Positions 13,082-21,314 of a stretch of 64,000 bases of DNA are shown here, one piece after another. A model generated the notes under the pieces. The model ran no database searches. It was not told the DNA's origin and saw nothing but the letters and a program-made list of their open reading frames with translations. The translations under genes were made by a program, and so were the position numbers. This stretch comes from Pseudomonas sp. IB20 (lineage in GTDB: Bacteria > Pseudomonadota > Gammaproteobacteria > Pseudomonadales > Pseudomonadaceae). How positions within the stretch are numbered: position 1 is the first letter of the stretch; every line of letters begins with the position of its first letter. The DNA lies in contig NZ_CP046103.1 in NCBI RefSeq assembly GCF_009707325.1, forward strand, positions 744,001 through 808,000, in the 5' to 3' direction.

Positions 13082-14893
13082 TCAGTCGCCGACCGCTTCG
13101 CCTTCACGCCGAGGATCCGCGCCGCCGCTCAGCGACACCTTACCCTGAGCATCGCGTGTGCGAACAATGGCCTGGATGCCGCTGGTCATATCGATCTCAC
13201 TCAACGCATGGCCCTTGTCCCTCAGTGCCTGTTTCAACTCAGGGCTGAACAACCCTGCTTCCAGCTCGGTCGCACCGTTGCGGCTACCAAAGTTGGGCAG
13301 GCTGATGGCCGCTTGCGGGTCGAGCTTCCAATCGAGCATCGCCACCAGGGATTTGCTCACGTACTCAATGATCTGCGAGCCGCCCGGTGAGCCCACGGTG
13401 GCCAGCAACTCGCCGCTCTTGCGGTCGAACACCAAGGTCGGTGCCATGGCCGAGCGTGGGCGTTTGCCGGGCTCGACGCGGTTGGCCACCGGCTGGCCGT
13501 TTTCTTCAGGGATGAACGAGAAGTCGGTCATCTGGTTGTTGAGCAAAAAGCCCTGGACCATCACATGCGAACCGAATGCCGCTTCCACCGTGGTGGTCAT
13601 CGACACGGCGCCGCCCAGGTCATCCACCGCCACCACTTGCGAGGTGGAGATGCGCAACGGCGAGCGGTCCGGCGCGTAGGCCACCTGAATGCCCACAGGC
13701 TGGCCTGGTTTGGCGATGCCCATGCTGCGTTCGCCGATCAGCGCAGCGCGCTTGGCCAGGTAGTCTGGAGCGACGAGGCCAGCGGTCGGCACCGGCACGA
13801 AGTCGGCATCGGCCACGTACAGCCCACGGTCGGCGAACGCCAGGCGACCCGCCTCGGCAAGCAGGTGCACGGCTTCGGGTGTGGGTTCAAGCCCTGCGGG
13901 CGATGCGCTTTTAATCGGTTTCATCGGCGCTATGGCCTGGCGTGGGTCGCGGGCTTCCACTGCCTGCAATGTGCCGAGGATCTGTGCGATTGCAATCCCA
14001 CCCGACGACGGCGGTGGCATGCCGCACACCTGATACTGCTTGTAGTCGGTGCACAGCGGCGTGCGTTCCTTGGCGGTGTAGGCCTTGAGGTCGGCCTGTG
14101 ACAGGCTGCCCGCATTGCGGTTGCCTTGGACCTTACGCGCGATCTCATCAGCAATCGGCCCGTGATACAGCGCGTCCGGTCCTTCCTTGGCGATGCGCTT
14201 GAACACAGCGGCCAGCGCCGGGTTTTTCAACAGGGTGCCGGTGGCTTTAGGCGTGCCGTCGGCATTCAGAAAATACGCCGCCATCTCGGGTGATTGCGCG
14301 ATGTAACGGTCAGCCGCGATCAACGCGTGCAGGCGCGGCGAAATCGCGAAGCCTTGCTCCGACAAACGAATCGCCGGTTCAAACAGCTTGGCCCATTGCA
14401 GGTGCCCGGTCTTCTTGTGCGCCATTTCCAGCGCACGCAATACCCCCGGTGTGCCGACCGACCGCCCGCCAATCTGCGCCTCGGGAAACGCCATCGGCGT
14501 GCCGTCCGCTTTTAGGAACAAGCGCTCAGTTGCGCCGGCTGGGGCGGTTTCGCGGCCGTCATAGGCGTGCACTTTTTTGCCATCCCACAGCATGATGAAC
14601 GCGCCGCCGCCAATGCCGGAAGACTGCGGCTCCACCAGCGTCAGTACGGCCTGCATGGCAATCGCTGCATCAATTGCCGAACCGCCTTGGCGCAACATCT
14701 CGCGCCCGGCTTCGGCGGCCAGTGGGTTGGCGGCGGCGGCCATATGGCGCTCGGCGTGGCGGGGGGTGAGGTCGGTGCGGTAACCCGAGCCCAACTCCGG
14801 CGCCGGCGGCTGTTCATTGACGGGGGTGTGACAGCCGGCCAGGGCGAGGGCTGCGGCTATCACTGACAGTTGACGGCGGGAAATCAAAAACAC
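13082..14893 (-). CDS. ggt: Gamma-glutamyltranspeptidase, predicted lipoprotein or periplasmic
   Basis: About 603 residues of an N-terminal-nucleophile hydrolase that cleaves glutathione and other gamma-glutamyl compounds. It has a lipobox (LALAGC) after a short signal, an active region around the expected autoprocessing site (GGAVSMTTTVEAAFGS, where the Thr begins the small subunit), and the substrate loop RPRSAMAPTLVF and VGSPGGSQII. I prefer the GTG at 14893, preceded by GGAG at a good distance and giving a compact lipoprotein signal; an ATG at 14911 lengthens it by six codons with a poor RBS. It is followed at 5 bp by the pgeF-like gene. Confidence 0.88.
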   Translation of the reverse strand: MFLISRRQLSVIAAALALAGCHTPVNEQPPAPELGSGYRTDLTPRHAERHMAAAANPLAAEAGREMLRQGGSAIDAAIAMQAVLTLVEPQSSGIGGGAFIMLWDGKKVHAYDGRETAPAGATERLFLKADGTPMAFPEAQIGGRSVGTPGVLRALEMAHKKTGHLQWAKLFEPAIRLSEQGFAISPRLHALIAADRYIAQSPEMAAYFLNADGTPKATGTLLKNPALAAVFKRIAKEGPDALYHGPIADEIARKVQGNRNAGSLSQADLKAYTAKERTPLCTDYKQYQVCGMPPPSSGGIAIAQILGTLQAVEARDPRQAIAPMKPIKSASPAGLEPTPEAVHLLAEAGRLAFADRGLYVADADFVPVPTAGLVAPDYLAKRAALIGERSMGIAKPGQPVGIQVAYAPDRSPLRISTSQVVAVDDLGGAVSMTTTVEAAFGSHVMVQGFLLNNQMTDFSFIPEENGQPVANRVEPGKRPRSAMAPTLVFDRKSGELLATVGSPGGSQIIEYVSKSLVAMLDWKLDPQAAISLPNFGSRNGATELEAGLFSPELKQALRDKGHALSEIDMTSGIQAIVRTRDAQGKVSLSGGADPRREGEAVGD

Positions 14894-14947
14894 GCGCTGA
14901 ACTCCGTTCATTTTGAGAATGATCTGTTGTCCTTGGGGTGGTACTTT

Positions 14948-15727
14948 TTACAGGTAAATCACGCCTTGCAGGTAGAGCACCGCATGGCCCGAGATGATCA
15001 CGCGGTCGCCCTTGAGCTCGCAACGCAGTTGCCCACGGCGCTTGCCGCCCTGTTCAGCAGTCAATTGCGACTTGCCCAAACGCTCAGCCCAGAAAGGTGC
15101 CAGCGAGGTGTGTGCGGAGCCGGTGACCGGGTCTTCATCGACGCCCACGTTCGGGCCGAACCAGCGCGAAACAAAATCAAACTGCGTGCTTTTGGCCGTC
15201 ACCGCGATCCCGCGTTTGGGCAGGCCCTTGAGGCGCGCGAAGTCTGGCGTCAGGGCGGCGATTTGAGCCTCATCGTCGACCAGCACGATGTAGTCATCGG
15301 TGGCAAACACCTCGGCGTGCTCAATCCCTAATGCGCTCAACAGTCCACTGGGCGGCTCGCAGCGCTGAGGCTGTTTAGCCGGGAAATCCATCGCCAGTTC
15401 GTCACCATTGCGCGTCACGCGAAGCTCGCCGCTGCGGGTGGCAAAGCGCAACACTTCAGGTGCGTCCGCCAGTTGATGAATCAGCACCCACGCCGCTGCC
15501 AACGTGGCATGGCCGCACAGGTCCACTTCGACTTGCGGGGTGAACCAGCGCAACTCATAGAAATCGCCACGGGGCACGAAATAGGCGGTTTCGGAGAGGT
15601 TGTTTTCCGCGGCGATGTCTTGCAGTTGTGCGTCGGGCAGCCACTCGGTCAGCGGGCAGACGGCTGCCGGGTTGCCACCGAAAGGATGTTGGCTGAAAGC
15701 GTCGACTTGGTAGATGTCCAATTTCAT
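14948..15727 (-). CDS. PhzF-family isomerase
   Basis: A 259-residue protein of the PhzF/diaminopimelate-epimerase-like fold. It shows the opening YQVDAFSQHPFGGNPAAVC, the catalytic Glu region AAENNLSETAYFV, RWFTPQVEVDLCGHATLAAA, and the late DEDPVTGSAHTSLAPFW. In phenazine producers PhzF isomerises a phenazine precursor, but no other phz gene is nearby, so the substrate is unknown. ATG 15727 is chosen over GTG 15736 because GGAG lies 8 bases before it. Confidence 0.88.
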   Translation of the reverse strand: MKLDIYQVDAFSQHPFGGNPAAVCPLTEWLPDAQLQDIAAENNLSETAYFVPRGDFYELRWFTPQVEVDLCGHATLAAAWVLIHQLADAPEVLRFATRSGELRVTRNGDELAMDFPAKQPQRCEPPSGLLSALGIEHAEVFATDDYIVLVDDEAQIAALTPDFARLKGLPKRGIAVTAKSTQFDFVSRWFGPNVGVDEDPVTGSAHTSLAPFWAERLGKSQLTAEQGGKRRGQLRCELKGDRVIISGHAVLYLQGVIYL

Positions 15728-15828
15728 CGGGGGCACTCCGTCTTGTGGAGGCTGGACACTAACAGTGGGTCAGGAGGGCGTCAAAATACAGATACGCAGT
15801 TTTTTTGAGCGCACGCCCCCTGGCCTGC

Positions 15829-16662
15829 TCAGCCCAGGCGCAACAGCATCGCCCCGGCGGCAATGACACATGCGGCAACAATGCGAGCGCGGGTCAGATG
15901 CTCTTTCAGCACCCATGCCGAAATCCCCACGCCGAACAGGATCGACGTTTCCCGCAGCGCTGAAACGGTGGCGATGGGGGCAGCGGTCATGGCCCAAAGC
16001 GCCAGACCATAAGACGCTATCGTGCCCACACCGCCGACGATGCCCAGGCGCCAGTTACGGCTTACGTAGTCACGGAACACGCCGCGCCGGGCCGCTAAAG
16101 CCCATGCGGCAAGCGGAATGCCGGTCAGCAGGAAGATCCACAGTGTATAGGCCACCGGCGCGCCGGACTTGCGCACGCCCAAGCCGTCGATAAGGGTGTA
16201 GCTGGCGATCACCCCCGCGTTGATCAGCGCCAGAATCAAGCCTTTTCGCTGTCCTGATAACGGCGCTACAGCCATGCTCAAGATGCCCAGAGAGATCACC
16301 GCAATGCCGAGCCAGGCAAATGCCGACAATGGCTCCGCCAACACAAACACACTCACCGTCGCCACCACCAACGGCGCGGTGCCGCGCATGATCGGGTAGG
16401 TCTGGCTCATGTCGGCAATGCGGTATGTCGAGGCGACCAGCACGAAATACAGCACTTGGAGAATCACCGACGCGCCGATGAACGGCCAGCTTTCTGGCGC
16501 CGGCAGCGCCAGAAACGGGATGGCCGCCAACGCGATCAACGAGGCGAGGGACGCAATCAGGCAGGTGGTCAACAGCTTGTCGACGCCACCTTTGACCACG
16601 GCATTCCAGGTGGCGTGGAGCGCGGCGCCCAGCATGATAATGGCGAATACGTGGAGGCTCAT
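15829..16662 (-). CDS. EamA/DMT-family transporter
   Basis: A 277-residue inner-membrane protein with ten hydrophobic segments in two EamA repeats, for example ATWNAVVKGG and TYPIMRGTAPL in the first and SVSALRETSILFGV-like AALRETSILFG and ARIVAACVIAAGAMLL in the second. The family exports metabolites or amino acids; no substrate is suggested by the context. ATG 16662 overlaps the stop of the upstream acetyltransferase gene by 4 bp, so the two genes are coupled. Confidence 0.85.
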   Translation of the reverse strand: MSLHVFAIIMLGAALHATWNAVVKGGVDKLLTTCLIASLASLIALAAIPFLALPAPESWPFIGASVILQVLYFVLVASTYRIADMSQTYPIMRGTAPLVVATVSVFVLAEPLSAFAWLGIAVISLGILSMAVAPLSGQRKGLILALINAGVIASYTLIDGLGVRKSGAPVAYTLWIFLLTGIPLAAWALAARRGVFRDYVSRNWRLGIVGGVGTIASYGLALWAMTAAPIATVSALRETSILFGVGISAWVLKEHLTRARIVAACVIAAGAMLLRLG

Positions 16663-17225
16663 GAGGCGTGGCTTGCGCCGTTGATCAGCGCCGTCAGCAC
16701 ATGGTCCGCCCACACGCCATTGATCTTGAGATAGGCCCGCGCCTCACCCTCACGCTCAAACCCTAGCCGTTTGAGCAGACGCGCACTGCGTTCATTTTCA
16801 GGCCGGTAGTTGGCCATGATTCGATGCAGTTTCATGTCATCGAACACATGGGCAATCGCGGCTTTCAGCGCTTCGTGCATCAGCCCCTGGCCCTGGGCAG
16901 ATTCGTCGAGCGCGTAGCCCAAGTGACAGGCTTCAAATGCACCGCGCACGACGTTGGTGAAGTTGCAGACGCCGATGACTGTGCCGTCGTGCAGTATCAG
17001 CAGATGCAGCGCTTCGCCGCTGGCGGTTTTCTCGGCCATGGTTTTGAGGCGTTGGGTGATGGCGTCGAGTTCGAAGAAGTCATCGCCGTGCGTGGGTTCC
17101 CAGGGTTGAAGGTAAACGCGGTTTCGCAGCAGATACGTTTGCAGAGCGCCAGCGTGAGACGGGCGAGCGGCTTGCAGCGACAGCCGTTCGGTGGTGATGC
17201 CGTGGGTGGGGAAGTGGGGGTTCAC
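16659..17225 (-). CDS. GNAT acetyltransferase of the RimJ/RimL type
   Basis: A 188-residue acetyl-CoA-dependent N-acetyltransferase. It has the RimJ-like start TERLSLQAARPSH, the acetyl-CoA loop DESAQGQGLMHEALKAAIAH (the Q/RxxGxG/A-type pyrophosphate site), and the family ending HRIMANYRPENERSARLLK then GFEREGEARAYL. Targets of this group include protein N-termini and small amines; not determined here. It overlaps the downstream EamA gene by 4 bp. Confidence 0.85.
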   Translation of the reverse strand: MNPHFPTHGITTERLSLQAARPSHAGALQTYLLRNRVYLQPWEPTHGDDFFELDAITQRLKTMAEKTASGEALHLLILHDGTVIGVCNFTNVVRGAFEACHLGYALDESAQGQGLMHEALKAAIAHVFDDMKLHRIMANYRPENERSARLLKRLGFEREGEARAYLKINGVWADHVLTALINGASHAS

Positions 17226-17280
17226 GTATCGCCTCCTTGTGGATGGGGGCGAGTATGCCTCAGGGCTTTTCTTCAGGCAT

Positions 17281-17315
17281 AAAAAAACGGCCTACCTTTC
17301 GGTAAGCCGTTTTTA
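17281..17315 (-). terminator. Terminator of tRNA-Met, copy 1
   Basis: On the minus strand the stem ACGGCTTACC / GGTAGGCCGT with a GAAA tetraloop is followed by T7. It lies 5 bp after the CCA end of the tRNA. Confidence 0.85.
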
Positions 17316-17320
17316 GTACT

Positions 17321-17397
17321 TGGTGGCTACACAGGGACTTGAACCCCGGACCCTAGCATTATGAATGCTATGCTCTAACCAACTGAGCTATGTAGCC
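17321..17397 (-). tRNA. tRNA-Met (CAT), copy 1
   Basis: 77 nt with an encoded CCA. The acceptor stem GGCTACA / TGTAGCC, D-arm AGCTCAGTTGGTTAGAGC, anticodon stem-loop TAGCA-TTCATAA-TGCTA with anticodon CAT, and T-loop TTCAAGT are all visible. The overall sequence resembles elongator Met tRNA, not tRNA-Ile2 (which has a different acceptor stem) and not the initiator. Confidence 0.93.
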
Positions 17398-17458
17398 AAG
17401 TGGCGCGCATTATTCGGTGGATGGGGGCGAGTATGCCTCAGGGCTTTTCTTCAGGCAT

Positions 17459-17493
17459 AAAAAAACGGCCTACCTTTCGGTAAGCCGTTTTTA
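17459..17493 (-). terminator. Terminator of tRNA-Met, copy 2
   Basis: Identical to the terminator at 17281-17315, displaced by 178 bp. Because it lies between the two tRNA genes, transcripts from copy 2 should stop before copy 1; copy 1 then needs its own promoter or read-through. Confidence 0.85.
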
Positions 17494-17498
17494 GTACT

Positions 17499-17575
17499 TG
17501 GTGGCTACACAGGGACTTGAACCCCGGACCCTAGCATTATGAATGCTATGCTCTAACCAACTGAGCTATGTAGCC
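17499..17575 (-). tRNA. tRNA-Met (CAT), copy 2
   Basis: Identical to the tRNA at 17321-17397. Transcribed on the minus strand; the upstream (higher-coordinate) sequence differs from that of copy 1 because it lies outside the duplicated unit, so this copy probably keeps the original promoter. Confidence 0.93.
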
Positions 17576-17725
17576 AAGTGGCGCGCATTATTCGCGTAGA
17601 ACGGGAATGCGTCAAGCATTTATTTTGAATTTTTATCTACGCTTTCAACTGTTTAACCGAAAATGCCGGGTCTGGCGACGAGTGGCTCGGGGATTTTCAC
17701 GTCTCTGGGCTACACAAAAAACGCC

Positions 17726-17810
17726 TGTGGGAGCGGGCTTGACTGCGATTGCGGTGGGTCAGCCGATGACGAGGTTGAATGTGCCGCCGTCATCGCAGGC
17801 AAGTCGGGCG
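17726..17810. repeat. Degenerate REP pair
   Basis: A TGTGGGAGCGGGCTTGACTG arm at 17726-17749 faces an imperfect inverse arm (ATCGCAGGCAAGTCGGGC) at about 17792-17810. It is in the 419-bp gap between tRNA-Met and the remnant frame below; I see nothing else at 17595-17725. Confidence 0.6.
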
Positions 17811-17859
17811 TGGTTGCGGGTGATCGCAGCAGTCGAGGCGTTGGCTGAGGTGCTGCGGA

Positions 17860-18003
17860 TCAGGGGGAGAGGTAGAGCTGGGTATCTTCAACGCTGAGGT
17901 TTTCGTTGACGACGAGGCAGTCGGGCAGTTGGCGATCTAGTTGCCGCGCGTGCGCAGGTGTAATTCGGTTGGGCAGATATCCCTGCCGCCCAACGATTAC
18001 CCT
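17860..18003 (-). pseudogene. Unidentified 3' gene remnant beside hrpL
   Basis: A minus-strand frame of 47 codons with no start codon, bounded upstream by a TAA at 18004-18006 and ending at a TGA (17860-17862). It reads GRQGYLPNRITPAHARQL, then DRQLPDCLVVNENLSVED and TQLYLSP. The composition is protein-like rather than random, so I take it as the tail of a lost gene downstream of hrpL, possibly a T3SS-associated one. I do not recognise the family. Confidence 0.35.
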
Positions 18004-18013
18004 TTAGAGCGCC

Positions 18014-18565
18014 TTACGGTTGCGGCGGGTTGTGCGTGACGCGCTTGAGGTGTTCACGCGCCCGTGACAGGCGTGAGCGAACGGTGCCGATAGGGATGTC
18101 CAATACGTCGGCTGTGTCCTGGTAGCTGCCGTCGGTTTCCAGCGAGGCGTACAGCGTCTTGCGCATTTCTGCCGGCAGGTGGTCGATGGCCGTCAGGGTT
18201 TTTTCTAGCCGGCGGTTGATCTCGAACTCCCAATCCAGGTTGTTGTTTTCCTCCTGGCCATGCCACAGCGATTCATCGAATTCGCAATGCACCGGTTTGG
18301 CATACAAGCGCCGAAAATGGTTGCGGACCAGGTTCTGCGCAATGCCGCACATCCAGGTGCTGAGGGTTGCCTGTCCACTGAAACGCTCCCTGTTGCGCCA
18401 AGCTTCCAGGTAGGTCAGTTGTAGGATGTCGTCTGCATCTTCGTGGTTGAGCACGCGTTTGTGGATGAAGCGCCGAAGTTTTTTTTGTTGATCGTCTGTC
18501 AGGTGAAGCATGAATTGAGGCGAGCTGCCAACGAGGTGGGCTAAAGCTTCAATAGGGATATTCAT
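18014..18565 (-). CDS. hrpL: ECF sigma factor HrpL (RspL), activator of Hrp-type T3SS genes
   Basis: A 183-residue extracytoplasmic-function sigma factor, the same length as P. syringae HrpL. Region 2 shows HEDADDILQLTYLEAWRNRE and LSTWMCGIAQNLVRNHFRR; region 4 shows LPAEMRKTLYASLETDGSYQ, then DIPIGTVRSRLSRAREHLKR. ATG 18565 has AGGA upstream; the frame extends to 18652 without need. HrpL directs RNA polymerase to hrp-box promoters, one of which precedes the divergent hrpJ operon (18769). A sigma-54 promoter lies upstream (18617-18635), but the HrpR/HrpS activators that normally drive it are not in the window. Confidence 0.88.
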   Translation of the reverse strand: MNIPIEALAHLVGSSPQFMLHLTDDQQKKLRRFIHKRVLNHEDADDILQLTYLEAWRNRERFSGQATLSTWMCGIAQNLVRNHFRRLYAKPVHCEFDESLWHGQEENNNLDWEFEINRRLEKTLTAIDHLPAEMRKTLYASLETDGSYQDTADVLDIPIGTVRSRLSRAREHLKRVTHNPPQP

Positions 18566-18616
18566 GATTTTTTCCTCAGGGTAGACGCTATCGAAATGTT
18601 TACGATGCGAACCCCT

Positions 18617-18635
18617 TTTGCACTGGCTGTGCCAA
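18617..18635 (-). promoter_or_regulatory. Sigma-54 (-24/-12) promoter of hrpL
   Basis: On the minus strand TTGGCACAGCCAGTGCAAA contains GG and GC separated by exactly 10 bases, close to the consensus TGGCAC-N5-TTGCA. It is about 55 bp before the hrpL ATG. HrpL genes of the Hrp1 group are known to be sigma-54 dependent. Confidence 0.75.
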
Positions 18636-18768
18636 AGGAAAAAAACTCTCAACTTTCTGATTTATATAAATAAATATATTGAAATGAAGCGTTTTTGCGC
18701 AGTAATTTGCAAAATGCGCTGATGATTTGTGCCGGTCTTTTCAAAAGTGTCGAAAGTCGAGTTTTGAT

Positions 18769-18797
18769 GGAACCGTATCGGCAGGCCTCGCCACATA
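18769..18797 (+). promoter_or_regulatory. HrpL-dependent hrp box
   Basis: GGAACC at 18769-18774, a 16-bp spacer, then CCACATA at 18791-18797. This matches the hrp-box consensus GGAACC-N15/16-CCACNNA exactly. It is about 30 bp upstream of the hrpJ remnant and faces the hrpJ-hrcU operon. Confidence 0.88.
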
Positions 18798-18827
18798 GGG
18801 ACACACTCTTCCCTTCTTGGCATGCTT

Positions 18828-19187
18828 ATGAAAGTCGAATCCCTTCAAGATGCGCCCTCTACCCAGCGCCTGGATCAACCCGCCGCTGCGCCTGTCTCGC
18901 CGCCCACCTCAGCGAAAGTCGATGAGCTTGCTCCGTTCTTCGACCAGGAAGTGATTGCCAGCAATCGGGCCTCGCGGTTGATGCCTATACACGTTCGCCT
19001 GACCATTCGGCAAGTGGTACTCCTCAACGCGCTTTACCCGATGATTCGGGAGTTGCCGTTGGCCTTGTGGCCCGACAGTCGCGTACGCCAGGGGGCCCTG
19101 GACAGCTTTTTGGCGGTGATGGGCGAACTGGACCGCGTCGAGCGCGGCCCCCTGAAGTTTGCCGGTGACCTGGGGACGCTGGCGTGA
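18828..19187 (+). pseudogene. hrpJ: HrpJ (SctW gatekeeper) remnant, large internal deletion
   Basis: Only 119 codons, against roughly 350 in intact HrpJ. The N-terminal part (MKVESLQDAPSTQRLD...) is like a secreted HrpJ start, and the last about 65 residues (RLTIRQVVLLNALYPMIREL, then LALWPDSRVRQGALDSFLAV) look like the conserved HrpJ C-terminal segment. The middle is missing and the frame is preserved. Position confirms the call: it is first in the operon after the hrp box, overlapping the hrcV start (GTGA). HrpJ controls the order of secretion of pilus, translocators and effectors. No good RBS is seen; ATG 18822 is also possible. Confidence 0.65.
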
Positions 19188-21277
19188 CTGCACTGTCGGC
19201 CATCAACAACGTCTTGCTCAAAGTGGCACAGCGTGCCGAAGTGCTGGGCGCGGTGGTGGTCCTGGGCATTGTGTTTATCTTTATCGTCCCGCTGCCGACC
19301 TGGCTGGTGGACATCCTGATTGCGGTCAACATTTGCATATCGTGCCTGTTGATCGTGCTGGCGCTTTATTTGCCAGGGCCTTTGGCGTTTTCATCGTTTC
19401 CTTCGATTCTGCTGCTGACCACCATGTTTCGTCTGGCGCTGTCGATCGCCACTACACGGCTGATCCTGTTGGAACAGGACGCTGGTGACATCGTAGAGGC
19501 GTTCGGTAATTTCGTGGTGGGCGGCAACCTGGCGGTGGGGATGGTGATCTTTATGATCCTGACCTTGGTCAACTTCCTGGTGATCACCAAGGGCTCGGAG
19601 CGGGTCGCCGAGGTAGCGGCGCGGTTCAGCCTGGATGCGATGCCGGGCAAACAGATGTCCATCGACAGTGACCTGCGTGCCGGCCTGATCGATGGTATGC
19701 AAGCGCGGGACAAACGTGAGCAACTGTCCCGCGAGAGCCAGTTGTTCGGCGCCATGGACGGGGCCATGAAGTTCGTCAAGGGCGACGCCGTCGCCGGTTT
19801 GATTATCGTCGTGGTCAACCTGTTGGGTGGTTTCACCACTGGTATGTTTCAACACGACTTGAGCGCTGCCGAGTCGATACGACTGTATTCGGTACTGACC
19901 ATCGGTGATGGCTTGATTGCGCAGATTCCTGCACTGCTGATCTCCCTGACTGCCGGCATGATCATCACCCGCGTGGCGCCAGATGGGCGCAGGGGTATCA
20001 CTAACATGGGCGCGGAAATCGCCCGGCAAATGACCAGTGAGCCCAAGAGCTGGATGATTGCATCGGTAGGGATGCTCGCGTTTGCAATAGTGCCCGGCAT
20101 GCCCACGATGGTTTTTATTCTGCTCTCGGCGGTAACCGGCTCCCTGGGTTATTACTTGATGCGCCAACGTCAGCGAGCGGAAAAGCCCGCTGATGAGGCT
20201 GCCGAAGCCGTCCGGCCCGAAGAGAACGGGGAAGAGGACTTGCGCGGGTTCGATCCATCGCGGCCTTACCTGTTGCAGTTTCCCCCCGCCTTGCGCGGGA
20301 CTCCCGAGGTTACGGATCTTATTCACGGAATCCGCCAGGCACGAAATTCGCTCGTCGCCAATATCGGCCTGACATTGCCACCGTTCGAAGTCGAACTCGA
20401 TGATTCACTGGCCGCCGATGAAATGCGTTTCTGCGTGCATGAAGTACCGATGGTCAAGGCATCGGTTGTCACCTACCTGGCCGTCGAGCGTAAGGCGCTG
20501 ACGGTTGAGCCTGAGCACGCAATACGAGGGCTGGCCGAACGTGATGAACAGGACTGGCTCTGGCTGGCACCTGATGACCCTCTGCTTGATGACCCGCAAC
20601 TGGAGCGCTTTACCGCCACGAGCCTGATCATCGACCGTATGAGACAGGCGATGATGCTCAGCGGACCGCAGTTCCTAGGCATTCAGGAAAGCAAGGCGAT
20701 CCTCGGTTGGCTTGAGCACAACCAGTCGGAACTGGTGCAGGAGCTGCAACGCATCATGCCGCTCTCGCGGTTTTCAGCGGTGTTGCAACTCTTGGCCAGT
20801 GAAGGTGTTCCGCTGCGTGCCGTGCGGCTGATTGTGGAGTCGCTGATCGAGTACGGCCAGCATGAGCGTGAACCCGATGCCCTCGCCGACTATGCACGCA
20901 TTGCCCTCAAGGCGCAGATCTTCCACCAGTACAGCGAGGAAGATGGCCTGCATGCCTGGTTGCTGTCGCCTCATACCGAGAACATCTTGCGCGAAGCGTT
21001 GCGTCAGACCCAGACCGGTGTGTTCTTTGCACTGGATAACGAAAGCAGCGCCGCATTGATCAACCTCCTCAACCAGGCCTTTACCTTGCGCGCCAAGAGC
21101 AAGAGCGTGATGTTGGTGGCGCAGGACCTTCGCAGCCCCTTGCGCACCTTGCTGCTGGAAGAGTTCAACCATGTGCCGGTGCTGTCCTTTGCTGAGTTGG
21201 GAAGCACGTCCAAGGTGAAAGTATTAGGGCGCTTCGATCTTGGTCAAGATGAGCTGATGCGGGGTGCCGCGGCATGA
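19184..21277 (+). CDS. hrcV: T3SS export gate protein HrcV (SctV/FlhA family)
   Basis: A 697-residue inner-membrane protein, full length for the family. The N-terminal half has about seven to eight TM helices with the family hallmarks SSFPSILLLTTMFRLALSIAT, GDIVEAFGNFVVGGNLAVG and FVKGDAVAGLIIVVVNLLGG. The C-terminal cytoplasmic domain (about 350-697) forms the nonameric ring that docks chaperone-substrate complexes (SRFSAVLQLLASEGVPLRAV). Starts with GTG overlapping the hrpJ stop. No damage is visible, unlike its neighbours on both sides. Confidence 0.94.
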   Translation: MTALSAINNVLLKVAQRAEVLGAVVVLGIVFIFIVPLPTWLVDILIAVNICISCLLIVLALYLPGPLAFSSFPSILLLTTMFRLALSIATTRLILLEQDAGDIVEAFGNFVVGGNLAVGMVIFMILTLVNFLVITKGSERVAEVAARFSLDAMPGKQMSIDSDLRAGLIDGMQARDKREQLSRESQLFGAMDGAMKFVKGDAVAGLIIVVVNLLGGFTTGMFQHDLSAAESIRLYSVLTIGDGLIAQIPALLISLTAGMIITRVAPDGRRGITNMGAEIARQMTSEPKSWMIASVGMLAFAIVPGMPTMVFILLSAVTGSLGYYLMRQRQRAEKPADEAAEAVRPEENGEEDLRGFDPSRPYLLQFPPALRGTPEVTDLIHGIRQARNSLVANIGLTLPPFEVELDDSLAADEMRFCVHEVPMVKASVVTYLAVERKALTVEPEHAIRGLAERDEQDWLWLAPDDPLLDDPQLERFTATSLIIDRMRQAMMLSGPQFLGIQESKAILGWLEHNQSELVQELQRIMPLSRFSAVLQLLASEGVPLRAVRLIVESLIEYGQHEREPDALADYARIALKAQIFHQYSEEDGLHAWLLSPHTENILREALRQTQTGVFFALDNESSAALINLLNQAFTLRAKSKSVMLVAQDLRSPLRTLLLEEFNHVPVLSFAELGSTSKVKVLGRFDLGQDELMRGAAA

Positions 21278-21314
21278 ATCGTCAGCCAGGTTCAACGCAC
21301 GGGAGGGCTCGATA

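Larger units (their letters stand above)
17239..17594. repeat. Perfect 178-bp tandem duplication carrying tRNA-Met
   Basis: Copy 1 is 17239-17416 and copy 2 is 17417-17594. I aligned the ends and the interior by eye and saw no difference. Each copy holds a short GC-rich leader, an intrinsic terminator and a complete tRNA-Met gene. Direct adjacency without any spacer suggests slipped replication, unequal exchange, or an assembly artefact. Confidence 0.95.
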
